Assembly (NCBI RefSeq): GCF_003443735.1
Contig: NZ_CP031969.1
Coordinates: 4,092,001-4,156,000 of the forward strand
Direction: 5' to 3'
Source of the DNA: Streptomyces sp. CC0208
GTDB lineage: Bacteria; Actinomycetota; Actinomycetes; Streptomycetales; Streptomycetaceae
Length of the DNA stretch: 64,000 nt
A program made the translations under genes and the position numbers. The notes beneath the pieces are model-generated. The model was not told the DNA's origin, made no database searches, and was given only the letters and a program-made list of their open reading frames with translations. This document shows positions 25,017 to 33,203 of this stretch, piece after piece (position 1 is the stretch's first letter; each line of letters begins with the position of its first letter).

Positions 25017-25232
25017 GTGCGCTGGTCACCACCCGGCACTCTGCGCCTCGGCGCGTGGGACGCGGACCCCCAACCACCCGAGCCACCAAGCGCGTTGGCC
25101 CACCTCACCGACGCCGAGAACGGCCGCGGCCTCGCCCTGGTCCGCGCCTGCGCCGACCTGTGGGGCCGGCAGCCACTCTCCAGGAACGGCAACCGCGGCA
25201 AGTACGTCTGGTGCGAACTGGCCGCGGCGTAA
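25017..25232 (+). pseudogene. Truncated anti-sigma-type ATP-binding protein, C-terminal remnant
   Basis: A 71-codon frame whose sequence LRLGAWDADPQPPEP, GRGLALVRACADLWG and GKYVWCELA matches the C-terminal half of RsbW-like HATPase proteins that are usually divergent from XRE/DUF397 pairs. The N-box and first half are missing and no ribosome binding site precedes it. Together with the truncated regulator on the other strand it marks a deletion that removed the shared promoter and both 5' halves. Confidence 0.7.
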
Positions 25233-25339
25233 GTCGCGCATGGATGCGCGCTCCGCCGGCACCTCGCACCGCGCCCCTACTGAGCCGGGTTGACCCTCGA
25301 CCTTGTGCAGGGCCCAGAGTTCAGGACGTGGAGAACGAC

Positions 25340-26410
25340 ATGCGCAGCATCGGCGAGATGGCCCGCGACAGCGGACTGGGCGTGAGCGCCCTGCGGTTCT
25401 ACGACCGTGCCGGTGTGCTCGTGCCGGCCTGGGTGGATCCCGTGAGCGGGTACCGCTGGTACGAGCCCGGGCAGCTCGAAGAGGCCCGGTTGCTGGCCCG
25501 CCTGCGCCGGGCCGGGATGCCGCTGGCGGACATCCGGCTGGTGCTGGCCAGTTGGGCCGGTGCCGACACCGATCTGGTCCGGAAACTGCTCACGGCGCAC
25601 CTGCGCCGCCTCGAACAGGGGCTGTCCGATGCCCGCAGCGAGTTCTCCGCACTCCGCGCACTACTCGACCAACGGGAGAACCACATGACTTCGCTCCGCA
25701 CCGCCACCGTCCGGCTGACCGTCGCCGCGCCCGAGCTGGGGGCCGCGCTGGACACCGTCCGATTCGCCGCGAGCACCGACCCGGAGCTGCCGATGCTCGG
25801 CGGGGTCCTGTTCGACATCGAGGGCGAGAGCCTCCATGTCGTGGCCACCGACCGGTACCGTCTGGCGGTCGCCCGGGCCGGCGTCACCGGGCACGAGGGG
25901 AGCCGGGTACAGGTCATCGTGCCCACCCCGCTCGCCGACGCGATGCGGGCGCTGCTGCACGGCGAGGGACCCGTGCGGTTCTTGCTCGACGGTGACCGAG
26001 TGGCCCTGGAGGCCGGGGACGGGCAGGTGGCCGGTCAGTGCCTCGACCACGACTTCCCCGACTACCGTCGTCTCCTGCCCCAGGCCGGTGACCGCCGCGC
26101 CCTCGTCGAGGTCGCGGACTTCCGCAGGACCCTGGAGACGGGTCCCGTCCGCAGCGACGAGACCGGAACACATGACCTGAGCCTGCTCAGGGTGGAGGAC
26201 GACGGGACGGTGACCGTCTGCGCCGACGGCGACGCCGGTGATCCGGGCCGCGTCGCGGTCAACCGCGCGTTCCTGCTGGACGCGCTGGCCGCCGCGGGCC
26301 GGGACCGGCTGGTGCTGGAGCTCGCCGCCCCCACGGCGCCGATCGCGATCCGCCGACCCGACGACGAGGGGGGCTTCTCGATCCTGATGCCGGTCCGCCT
26401 GCACGACTGA
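25340..26410 (+). CDS. MerR regulator fused to a DNA-polymerase beta-clamp-like domain
   Basis: A 356-residue two-domain protein. Residues 1-110 are a MerR winged helix (SIGEMARDSGLGVSALRFYD, then VSGYRWYEPGQLEEARLLARL) with a dimerisation coil. From about residue 125 the sequence turns into a DnaN/sliding-clamp-like fold, with FAASTDPELPMLGGVLFDIE, the TDRYRLAVARAGV block and a last segment ending in MPVRLHD. The ATG at 25340 has GGAG 6 bases upstream. Clamp homologues elsewhere bind DNA as rings or bind griselimycin, so a role in sensing or resisting a clamp-targeting compound is possible but unproven. It is convergent with a response-regulator gene. Confidence 0.88.
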   Translation: MRSIGEMARDSGLGVSALRFYDRAGVLVPAWVDPVSGYRWYEPGQLEEARLLARLRRAGMPLADIRLVLASWAGADTDLVRKLLTAHLRRLEQGLSDARSEFSALRALLDQRENHMTSLRTATVRLTVAAPELGAALDTVRFAASTDPELPMLGGVLFDIEGESLHVVATDRYRLAVARAGVTGHEGSRVQVIVPTPLADAMRALLHGEGPVRFLLDGDRVALEAGDGQVAGQCLDHDFPDYRRLLPQAGDRRALVEVADFRRTLETGPVRSDETGTHDLSLLRVEDDGTVTVCADGDAGDPGRVAVNRAFLLDALAAAGRDRLVLELAAPTAPIAIRRPDDEGGFSILMPVRLHD

Positions 26411-26439
26411 CACCCGGTCGCCAGAAGGGCCGCACACGC

Positions 26440-27105
26440 CTACCCCGGCGTCACCAGCCGCGCCTCGTACGCGAACACCGCCGCCTGTGTGCGGTCCCTG
26501 AGGCCCAGTTTCACCAGGATGCGGCTGACATGGGTCTTGATCGTCGACTCGGCCACCAGCAGGCGCTCGGCCATCTCCTGGTTCGACAGGCCCTGGGCGA
26601 TGAGGATCAGTACCTCCGTCTCGCGGTCGGTGAGGTCGCCGTAGGCCGTGTGGGCCGCGGCCATGAGTCTGGGGGACTCGGAGAGTTTGGAGAACTCCGT
26701 GATCAGCCGCCTGGTGACCGAGGGGGCCAGAAGCGCCTCGCCGGAGGCCACCACCCGGACTCCCTCGGCGAGTTGACGGGCCGAGGCGTCCTTGAGGAGG
26801 AAGCCCGAGGCGCCCGCGCGCAGGGCCTGGTACACGTACTCGTCGAGGTCGAAGGTCGTCAGGACCAGGACCTTTGCCATGCCCTCGGCCGCGACGATCT
26901 CCCTGGTCGCCTCGATGCCGTTCAGCTCCGGCATCCGGATGTCCATCAGGACCACGTCGGGGGCGAGTTCACGGACCCGGTCCACCGCCTCGCGGCCGTT
27001 GACCGCCTCGCCGACCACCTCGATGTCCGGCATCGCGTTCAGCAGCACCGAGAAGCCCTCGCGGACCATCATCTGGTCGTCCGCGACCAGGACCCGGATC
27101 GTCAT
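26440..27105 (-). CDS. NarL/LuxR-family response regulator (system 1)
   Basis: A 221-residue response regulator. The receiver domain has the acidic pocket VADD, the phospho-acceptor Asp55 (VVLMDIRMPE), the conserved Thr in VLTTFD and Lys105 in LLKDAS. The C-terminal LuxR helix-turn-helix is LTDRETEVLILIAQGLSNQEMAERL followed by TIKTHVSRILVKLGLRDRTQAAV. The ATG overlaps the kinase stop by 4 bases. It is the partner of the histidine kinase encoded just upstream and is closely similar to the regulator of system 2 at 28575-29258. Confidence 0.95.
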   Translation of the reverse strand: MTIRVLVADDQMMVREGFSVLLNAMPDIEVVGEAVNGREAVDRVRELAPDVVLMDIRMPELNGIEATREIVAAEGMAKVLVLTTFDLDEYVYQALRAGASGFLLKDASARQLAEGVRVVASGEALLAPSVTRRLITEFSKLSESPRLMAAAHTAYGDLTDRETEVLILIAQGLSNQEMAERLLVAESTIKTHVSRILVKLGLRDRTQAAVFAYEARLVTPG

Positions 27106-28475
27106 GCCTCGTCCTCGTCCCTGAGCGGCAGCGGCACCGGCAGGAACACCGCCACCTCGTACCCTCCCTCGTCCGTCGGGCCTGCCGTCATCTCGCCGTT
27201 CAGCATGGAGACCCGCTCCCGCATGCCCGTGATGCCGTGCCCCGCTCCGGGCGAGGGCTTCAGCAGCGACAGCTCGGGCCGCGGGCCGTTGACTACGCGC
27301 AGGCCCAACCCGCCCAGGACGTACCCGATCTCCACCCGTGCGCTCGCCCCCGGGGCGTGGCGCAGGGTGTTGCTCAGCGCCTCCTGGACGATCCGGTACG
27401 CCGACAGCTCGACGCCCTGCGGGAGTTCGCGCACCGCCCCGGTGACCGCCTTGTCGACGCTCAGACCCGCTCCCCGCACATTGTCGAGGAGGCCGTCGAG
27501 GTCGGCGAGGGTGGGCTGCGGGGCGTCCGGTGCCTCGTAGTCCTCGGCGCGGACCACGCCCAGGACCCGGCGCAGTTCGGTGAGGGCCGCCACCGCGTTC
27601 TCCCGGATGGTGGCGAACGCCTTCTCCAGCTCCGGGGGCGGGTTCTCCACCCGGTAGGGCGCGGCCTCCGCCTGGATGGCGACGACCGACATGTGGTGGG
27701 CGACCACATCGTGCAGCTCGCGGGCGATGGTCGTGCGCTCCTCCAGGAGCGTGCGGCGGGAGCGCTCGTGCGCGGTCACCGTCTGCTGGGCGGTCACCGT
27801 CTGCTGGGCGTCCTTGCGTATGTGCCACACAGTGATGGCGAGCAGCGGCAGGGCCGATATGAACAGCAGATCCATGGTGTTGGAGCGGTAGTAGTGGCTG
27901 TCGCCCAGGGTGGCCTGCCATATCAGGCCGTAGGCCCCGGTCAGCAGCCACATCCAGGCCGCTGTGCGCGGCCTGGTGCGCACGGCCACCACGGTGAGCA
28001 CGACGAGGTGGCAGACGAAGCTGCCTGGCAGCCATGGCCAGTCCTGCTGCCAGGAGTTGACGAAAGCCATCGGATAGGCGATCGCGGTCGCGGCCAGCGA
28101 CAGCCAGAAGGCCATGATCGGCCGCACCATGGTCAGCAGGATCGGGGCCAGGGCGAGCACACCGACGAGGACATTGGTGGTCGCGGCGCGGCCGCTGTTG
28201 TCCGCGGCGATGAACATCGCGAGCAGGCCGGCCGCGGTGATCAGCGCGTGCGGCGTCCAGGCCGCGTACTCCCGCGGCCGGCCGGACAGCAGGCGGGAGA
28301 GCCCCTTGTCGACGGGCGCCGGAGGCAACGGACGGTAGGCGAAGGCGTCACTGATCAGGTCCTGCCGCAGGCCACGCAGGGCGTTGACGGCGGCCCTGAA
28401 CTCCGGGCTGCGGAACTGGTACGCGCCACTGCCGCCGTGCAGAGGTGTCATGTGCGTCTCGGTCGTATCGGTCAC
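27102..28475 (-). CDS. Sensor histidine kinase (system 1)
   Basis: A 457-residue NarL-type sensor kinase. Residues about 70-200 hold five to six hydrophobic segments with very short loops, so the sensor is probably membrane-embedded. The HisKA_3 dimerisation/phosphoacceptor helix is IARELHDVVAHHMSVVAIQAE, and the ATPase domain has VQEALSNTLRHAPG and GAGHGITGMRERV. A perfect 18-bp tandem duplication (27772-27807) encodes a repeated AQQTVT just before the phosphoacceptor helix. It is co-translated with its response regulator and begins about 70 bp downstream of the 21-bp element shared with system 2. Confidence 0.94.
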   Translation of the reverse strand: MTDTTETHMTPLHGGSGAYQFRSPEFRAAVNALRGLRQDLISDAFAYRPLPPAPVDKGLSRLLSGRPREYAAWTPHALITAAGLLAMFIAADNSGRAATTNVLVGVLALAPILLTMVRPIMAFWLSLAATAIAYPMAFVNSWQQDWPWLPGSFVCHLVVLTVVAVRTRPRTAAWMWLLTGAYGLIWQATLGDSHYYRSNTMDLLFISALPLLAITVWHIRKDAQQTVTAQQTVTAHERSRRTLLEERTTIARELHDVVAHHMSVVAIQAEAAPYRVENPPPELEKAFATIRENAVAALTELRRVLGVVRAEDYEAPDAPQPTLADLDGLLDNVRGAGLSVDKAVTGAVRELPQGVELSAYRIVQEALSNTLRHAPGASARVEIGYVLGGLGLRVVNGPRPELSLLKPSPGAGHGITGMRERVSMLNGEMTAGPTDEGGYEVAVFLPVPLPLRDEDEA

Positions 28476-28540
28476 GTTCGAAACGGTAGGCGGGCGCGGG
28501 GGTCCCCGTCGTCACCAGCGAGACGGGTCCTTCGGCGTCC

Positions 28541-28561
28541 CTCTCAGGTACTACGGGTACC
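28541..28561 (-). promoter_or_regulatory. 21-bp element upstream of kinase operon 1, shared with operon 2
   Basis: On the plus strand the site reads CTCTCA, then GGTAC, TACG, GGTAC and C: a direct repeat of GGTAC with 9-bp period, also readable as GGTAC-N5-GTACC. A nearly identical copy lies at 33150-33170 upstream of the second system. It lies 66-86 bp before the kinase ATG. Confidence 0.65.
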
Positions 28562-28574
28562 GGAGGGCGGCCGG

Positions 28575-29258
28575 TCAGTAGCCCGACGGCCGCACCAGCC
28601 CCGACTCGTAGGCGAACACCGCCGCCTGCGTACGGTCCCTGAGGCCCAGCTTCACCAGGATGCGACCCACGTGCGTCTTCACGGTCTGCTCGGCCACCAC
28701 GAGCCGCCCGGCGATCTCGGCGTTCGACAGGCCCTGCGCGATCAGGGCGAGGACCTCCGTCTCCCGCTCGGTCAGCTCGCCGACCCGGGTCTTGAGCGGA
28801 GCGCGGGGCCGGTGGTCGAGACGGGAGAACTCGGCGATCAGCCGCCGGGTGATGCCGGGCGCGAGCAGTGCGTCCCCGGCCGCCACCACCCGCACCGCTT
28901 CAGCGAGCTGCTCCGCGGAGGCGTCCTTCAGCAGGAACCCGGAGGCACCGGCCCGCAGGGCCTCGTAGACGTACTCGTCGAGGTCGAAGGTGGTCAGCAC
29001 CAGGACCCTGATCTCCGGGCGCTCGCCGGTGATGCGGCGGGTGGCCTCGATGCCGCCCAGCTCGGGCATGCGGATGTCCATCAGGACGACGTCCGGGACG
29101 AGTTCGTCGACCTTGGCGATCGCGTCCAGTCCGTCGACCGCCTGCCCGACCACCTCGATGCCGGGCTGGGCGCCCAGCAGCACGCTGAAGCCCTGCCGGA
29201 CCATCTGCTGATCGTCCGCGATCAGTACGCGGATGTCTGCGCTGGTGCCGCTCGTCAT
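28575..29258 (-). CDS. NarL/LuxR-family response regulator (system 2)
   Basis: A 227-residue response regulator paralogous to system 1. The receiver has IADD, phospho-acceptor Asp61 (VVLMDIRMPELGG), TTFD and KDAS; the output domain is LTERETEVLALIAQGLSNAEIAGRL with VKTHVGRILVKLGLRDRTQAAV. The recognition helices of the two regulators are almost identical, so they may bind overlapping sites. The ATG overlaps its kinase stop by 4 bases. The 21-bp element lies just beyond its stop, where the transcript of system 1 begins. Confidence 0.95.
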   Translation of the reverse strand: MTSGTSADIRVLIADDQQMVRQGFSVLLGAQPGIEVVGQAVDGLDAIAKVDELVPDVVLMDIRMPELGGIEATRRITGERPEIRVLVLTTFDLDEYVYEALRAGASGFLLKDASAEQLAEAVRVVAAGDALLAPGITRRLIAEFSRLDHRPRAPLKTRVGELTERETEVLALIAQGLSNAEIAGRLVVAEQTVKTHVGRILVKLGLRDRTQAAVFAYESGLVRPSGY

Positions 29259-30607
29259 GCGGTGCCGTCCTTGGAGTCGGTGACCTGGTCGGGCGCGCCC
29301 GGGGGTGCCGTCGGAAGATACGCGGCGACCTCGTAGCCGCCGTCGGGGTGGGGGCCGGCGCGCAACGTCCCGCCGAGCATCGCGGCCCGCTCGCGCATGC
29401 CGAGCAGGCCGTGCCCCGCGCCCGGAGAGGACGGCACGCTGCGGGTGGGCCGTGAGTTGACGACCCGCACGTCCACCCCGTGCACGTAGTGGACGAGCGC
29501 GACGGAGGCGGTCGCGCCGGGCGCGTGACGCAGGACGTTGCTCAGCGCCTCCTGCACGATCCGGTACGCCGACAGCTCCACGCCGGACGGCAGGGGCCGG
29601 CGGACGCCCCGCACGTCGACCCGCACACTCAGTCCGGCCGCCCGGGTGTTCTCCACCAGCGCGTCGAGCCGGTCGAGGGTGGGCTGCGGGGCGTGCGGGG
29701 CGGTGCCGGTGGCGGGGTCGTCGGACTCGTGGACCCTGTCGGGGTGTTCGGCCCGCAGCACACCGAGGACCCGGCGCAGCTCGGTCAGCGCCTCCAGCGC
29801 GTTCTGCCGGATGCCGTCGAGGTTCTCCCGGAGCTCCTCGGACGGGTTCTCGACGAGGTGCGGGGCGACCTGCGCCTGGATCGAGATGACGGACATGTGG
29901 TGGGCGACGACGTCGTGCAGTTCGCGCGCGATCCGGCTGCGCTCCTCCAGCAGGGTGCGGCGGGCCCGCTCCTCGGCGGTGAGGGTGGTCTGCCGGCCGA
30001 GCTCCGCGCGGGCCTCGCGGCGGCCGCGCAGCGCCGTGCCGAGCACCACGACGACCGCGGAGAGGCAGACCGCGACCACCCCGGTGGACTGGTAGTGGGA
30101 CGCGCCCCACAAGCCTTGCAGGACATAGGTGACCAGCGCGGTGATCGCCAGCACCTCGGCGGAGACCCGGGTGGGCACCCGCAGGCCGACCAGCAGCAGG
30201 ACGAAGAGGTGCGCGATGATCCCGGAGACGGTCCAGGGCCAGGTGAAGCCACTCCCGTCAGGCACGGTCACCTCGCCGTGCAGCGCGACGGCCCCGACCA
30301 CCATGGCCCCGATCGACAGCCACCAGGCCGGGATCGGCCGCCACAGCGCGAGCACGGTGGCACCGCCCTGGGCGGCGGCGAGCGCGAAGGCCGGGCCGAA
30401 GCCCAGGTCTCCGCCGTCCATGAATTCCGCCGTGCCGGCCAGCGCGATGACCAGAGCCGTGAGGCACACCACGCCGTGCGCCAGCCAGCGCACCCAGACG
30501 GACGGGGGCAGCGGATCGACCCGGAGCGTGCACAGGTCCTCGCGCAGCACATGCAGCCAGCGCCGTATCCGGCCGGCCACCAGCTGCCGGCTCCCCGTCT
30601 CCGTCAC
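29255..30607 (-). CDS. Sensor histidine kinase (system 2)
   Basis: A 450-residue kinase with a multi-pass membrane N-terminal half (about residues 40-200), HisKA_3 helix IARELHDVVAHHMSVISIQAQ, and ATPase motifs VQEALSNVLRHAPG and GAGHGLLGMRERA. The GTG at 30607 follows GGTGG with 5-base spacing and lies 10 bases after the acyltransferase stop; an open frame to 30700 would overlap that gene and is unlikely. It forms one transcript with the DUF1023 hydrolase and acyltransferase upstream and its regulator downstream. This suggests the signal relates to the cell surface. Confidence 0.92.
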   Translation of the reverse strand: MTETGSRQLVAGRIRRWLHVLREDLCTLRVDPLPPSVWVRWLAHGVVCLTALVIALAGTAEFMDGGDLGFGPAFALAAAQGGATVLALWRPIPAWWLSIGAMVVGAVALHGEVTVPDGSGFTWPWTVSGIIAHLFVLLLVGLRVPTRVSAEVLAITALVTYVLQGLWGASHYQSTGVVAVCLSAVVVVLGTALRGRREARAELGRQTTLTAEERARRTLLEERSRIARELHDVVAHHMSVISIQAQVAPHLVENPSEELRENLDGIRQNALEALTELRRVLGVLRAEHPDRVHESDDPATGTAPHAPQPTLDRLDALVENTRAAGLSVRVDVRGVRRPLPSGVELSAYRIVQEALSNVLRHAPGATASVALVHYVHGVDVRVVNSRPTRSVPSSPGAGHGLLGMRERAAMLGGTLRAGPHPDGGYEVAAYLPTAPPGAPDQVTDSKDGTA

Positions 30608-30617
30608 GCCGACCACC

Positions 30618-31859
30618 CTAGGCACGACGCGCCTCCTTCGCTGCCGCGGGATCGGTACGGCGGTGGACCCGGACCACGCGTGACGTGCGGCCCCCGGCAC
30701 GGCGCGGCCCCTGTTCGAGGGACCGGAAGGCCGACCGGCAGACCGCCAGGACGAGGACGAACACCGGGAGCCAGGCCAGTCTGGCCGCCACCCAGTCCAG
30801 CCCGTCGGGCACGGTGTGCAGACCGGGGAGCCTGCCGAGCGCGAGGCCGGTGGCGGTGGTGGCCATCAGTGCCGTCTGGTGCCACAGGAAGATCGTCATC
30901 GCGGAGAGGTTGACCAGCGCCACCGCCGCCCAGGCCGCGGGGCGCCGCATACCGCGGCGCAAGCGGTCGCGCAGCAGCAGGGCCAGGCCGCACTGGGCCA
31001 GACCGAAGGTGACGGCGGCCAGCGTCGGCGGGTTCAGGTTGGACACCTGAGCGCCCGGCACCCCGACCATCGAGGCCGGATACCCCGCCCACCCGACGAG
31101 CACCGCGGTCGCCACCGCACCGCCCCCGAGCAAAACCCATGCCACCCGCCGCCCCTCCAGCTCACCCCGGGTCCAGGCCGCGCCCAGGGTGTACGGGACC
31201 AGCCAACCGGCCGCCAGGTTCACCCAGCCCAGCCAGTCAGGGCCGCCCAGCCCGAAGCGCACGAGGTCGACGTGCAGGACGACGGCCAGCGGCCACAACG
31301 GGTGGAGGCGCAGCAGCAGCGGGGTCGCGGCCGTCAGGGCGCCGAAGACCAGGAGGAACCACATCGGGGACAGAGCGAGTTTCACCAGGGTGCGGACCGT
31401 CTCGAACGGGGCGCCCGTGAGCAGCAGGGCCGTCGCGGCCACCGTCCACAGGGCGAGGACGGCCGCCACCGGCTTGTACAACCGCGACAGACGGCTCGTC
31501 AGCCACTGTCGGTACGTCGTCCCGCGGGCGCGTGCCGAGCTGTAGCCGCGGGTCGCCACATGACCGCCGACCAGGAAGAACACGGCCAGGGTCTGGAAGG
31601 CCCAGGAGATCGGGGCCAGCCACGGCATGTGCTGCAGCGGGCTCGCGGTGTGCAGGGTGCCTCCGTCGGCGACCAGGGCGGTCACCAGCCAGTGGCCGAG
31701 GACGACACCGAGGATCGCGAGGGCGCGCAGAGCGTCGACGGCACGGTCCCGCCCGGGAGGTGTCGCCGCGTCGGTCCGGTCGGCGGCCCGGCGTATGCCG
31801 TCCGCGCTCCGGCGTATCCCGGCGCGTACGCCGTCCCGGGTGCGGTGGGTCTCAGTCAC
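30618..31859 (-). CDS. Membrane-bound acyltransferase (acyltransferase-3 family)
   Basis: A 413-residue integral membrane protein with about ten hydrophobic segments. The family entry motif RAVDALRALAILGVVLGHW with the catalytic-type His, and the FFLVGGHVATRGYSS segment, mark it as an acyltransferase-3 enzyme that O-acylates sugars or lipids on the cell surface. A charged N-terminal tail of about 38 residues precedes the first membrane span. The GTG start at 31859 overlaps the stop of the hydrolase gene by 8 bases. It is co-operonic with a two-component system. The acceptor is unknown. Confidence 0.88.
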   Translation of the reverse strand: MTETHRTRDGVRAGIRRSADGIRRAADRTDAATPPGRDRAVDALRALAILGVVLGHWLVTALVADGGTLHTASPLQHMPWLAPISWAFQTLAVFFLVGGHVATRGYSSARARGTTYRQWLTSRLSRLYKPVAAVLALWTVAATALLLTGAPFETVRTLVKLALSPMWFLLVFGALTAATPLLLRLHPLWPLAVVLHVDLVRFGLGGPDWLGWVNLAAGWLVPYTLGAAWTRGELEGRRVAWVLLGGGAVATAVLVGWAGYPASMVGVPGAQVSNLNPPTLAAVTFGLAQCGLALLLRDRLRRGMRRPAAWAAVALVNLSAMTIFLWHQTALMATTATGLALGRLPGLHTVPDGLDWVAARLAWLPVFVLVLAVCRSAFRSLEQGPRRAGGRTSRVVRVHRRTDPAAAKEARRA

Positions 31860-33042
31860 GGGTCACCTCCGCGGTGTCTCCGAGGACGATCCGGGCGAGG
31901 TTGGTCAGGGACACCGAGCCCGGGCTGAAGTAGTCGCTGTGTCCGCCCTTACCGGCGGCGAAGACCTGGGCGCCGAAGGCTGGGGAGATCGGGTCGGTGC
32001 CGAAGCCGACGGTGACGCCGAAGAGATCGGTCCTGACGTGGGGGACCTCGCCGACCCAGTCGTCCTGGCCCCGGGCCGCCCAGATCCGGGCCGGGGTGTG
32101 CAGGGCCGCGGCGGTGTCGGCGCCGGTGCCTGGGCTGCCGATCAGGGCCAGGTCGTCGATGTCCAGGTGGGCGGCTGCTTTGGCGCAGACCACCGTGCCG
32201 TAGGAGTGGCAGACGAGGGAGACGGTGGTGGCGCGGCCGACGACGCCCTGGAGTTGGCGTATGAAAGCGCGCAGGTGGGGAGCGGCCTGGTCGGCCCTGC
32301 CCACGGTCAGGACCGTGGTGCTGACCGTGGCCGGGGTGCGGTAGCCGAGCCAGGCGACCACCGCGGTCCGGGTGCCGTGCGGAGCGGTGGCGGTGAGCTG
32401 CCGGCGCAGGGCCGACGCCGTCGCCCGGAAGCGGTCGTAGGTGTCCAGGGAGGTGTCGGAGCCGGGGACGAGGACGGCCACGTGGTCGGCGTGGGCGAGG
32501 TCGCCGAAGACCTCTGCCGCCCTTCCGGGACCCCGTCCGTCGAAGGTGAGCAGCCTGCGGGTGGGGGCGGCCAGCTCCCGGTCCGCCGCGGCGCGGTGGG
32601 TGTCGCCGTGGGCCGCGGCCGAGCGGGCGGCCTCGGCGGCGTTGGCGCTGTTGGCGGCGTAGATCTCGTCGAGGGTGGCGGCGGTGGGCCTGGGGAGAGT
32701 GGCGGGGGGCGGGGACGGGATCTCGGGGCGGGCGGCCGCGGAGAGCGGGGCCACCACCGCCACGGTGATGAGGCCGGCGAGAAGGGCCCGGCGCCACCGA
32801 TGGAAGCGCCGGTGCGCGGGCTCCCCACGGTCACCCGACGGGTCACGCATGTCCCGGTCACCTGACGCGTCACGCATGTCCCGATCACCTGACGCGTCCC
32901 GCACATCCCGATCGAACAGGGTGCCACGCACGTCCCGATCGCTACGGTCGCTCGTCGGGACGTCCACCCCGTGCCGCCGCGCGTCACCGCGGCCCGCGCG
33001 CCCGCCCCTCCACCTGCTCCCGCCCCTCCCACTGCTCCCCAC
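31852..33042 (-). CDS. DUF1023 alpha/beta hydrolase, membrane-anchored
   Basis: A protein of up to 396 residues. The C-terminal part is a DUF1023 alpha/beta hydrolase: HVAVLVPGSDTSLDTYDRF, the VAWLGYRTP segment, nucleophile elbow VCHSYGTVV, and the final GGHSDYFSPGS with the catalytic His. A single hydrophobic segment (about 88-108, ALLAGLITVAVVAPLSAAA) suggests a signal anchor, so the hydrolase acts outside. The first ~80 residues are charged and built of near-repeats (RDMRDASGD) encoded by 27-bp DNA repeats, so the true start is uncertain and may lie inside. It heads the operon with acyltransferase and two-component system 2. Confidence 0.83.
   Translation of the reverse strand: MGSSGRGGSRWRGGRAGRGDARRHGVDVPTSDRSDRDVRGTLFDRDVRDASGDRDMRDASGDRDMRDPSGDRGEPAHRRFHRWRRALLAGLITVAVVAPLSAAARPEIPSPPPATLPRPTAATLDEIYAANSANAAEAARSAAAHGDTHRAAADRELAAPTRRLLTFDGRGPGRAAEVFGDLAHADHVAVLVPGSDTSLDTYDRFRATASALRRQLTATAPHGTRTAVVAWLGYRTPATVSTTVLTVGRADQAAPHLRAFIRQLQGVVGRATTVSLVCHSYGTVVCAKAAAHLDIDDLALIGSPGTGADTAAALHTPARIWAARGQDDWVGEVPHVRTDLFGVTVGFGTDPISPAFGAQVFAAGKGGHSDYFSPGSVSLTNLARIVLGDTAEVTRD
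32828..32935. repeat. Four imperfect 27-bp tandem repeats in the DUF1023 gene
   Basis: Units at 32828-32854, 32855-32881, 32882-32908 and 32909-32935 are alike; the first three differ by only a few bases, the fourth is more diverged. On the coding strand they give a nine-residue periodicity (near RDMRDASGD). They lie in the poorly conserved cytosolic leader of the hydrolase. Confidence 0.85.
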
Positions 33043-33149
33043 AGTCCCCGTCCCTTCCCCTCCACCCGGCCATCGGGCTTGTCTGGAAGGGAAGTTACGG
33101 AGCCACGGCCGTCGTCCGCGTCACGCCAGGGAGCTCTTTGGCTTCGTAG

Positions 33150-33170
33150 CTCTCAGGTATTACGGGTATC
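33150..33170 (-). promoter_or_regulatory. 21-bp element upstream of operon 2, shared with operon 1
   Basis: Plus strand: CTCTCA, then GGTAT, TACG, GGTAT and C, matching 28541-28561 at all but the variable C/T positions. It is 108-128 bp before the longest possible DUF1023 start. A common regulator, possibly one of the two LuxR-type response regulators, is likely. Confidence 0.65.
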
Positions 33171-33203
33171 ACCGGGCAGCGGCGCGGACCGCCGCGGCCG
33201 ACG

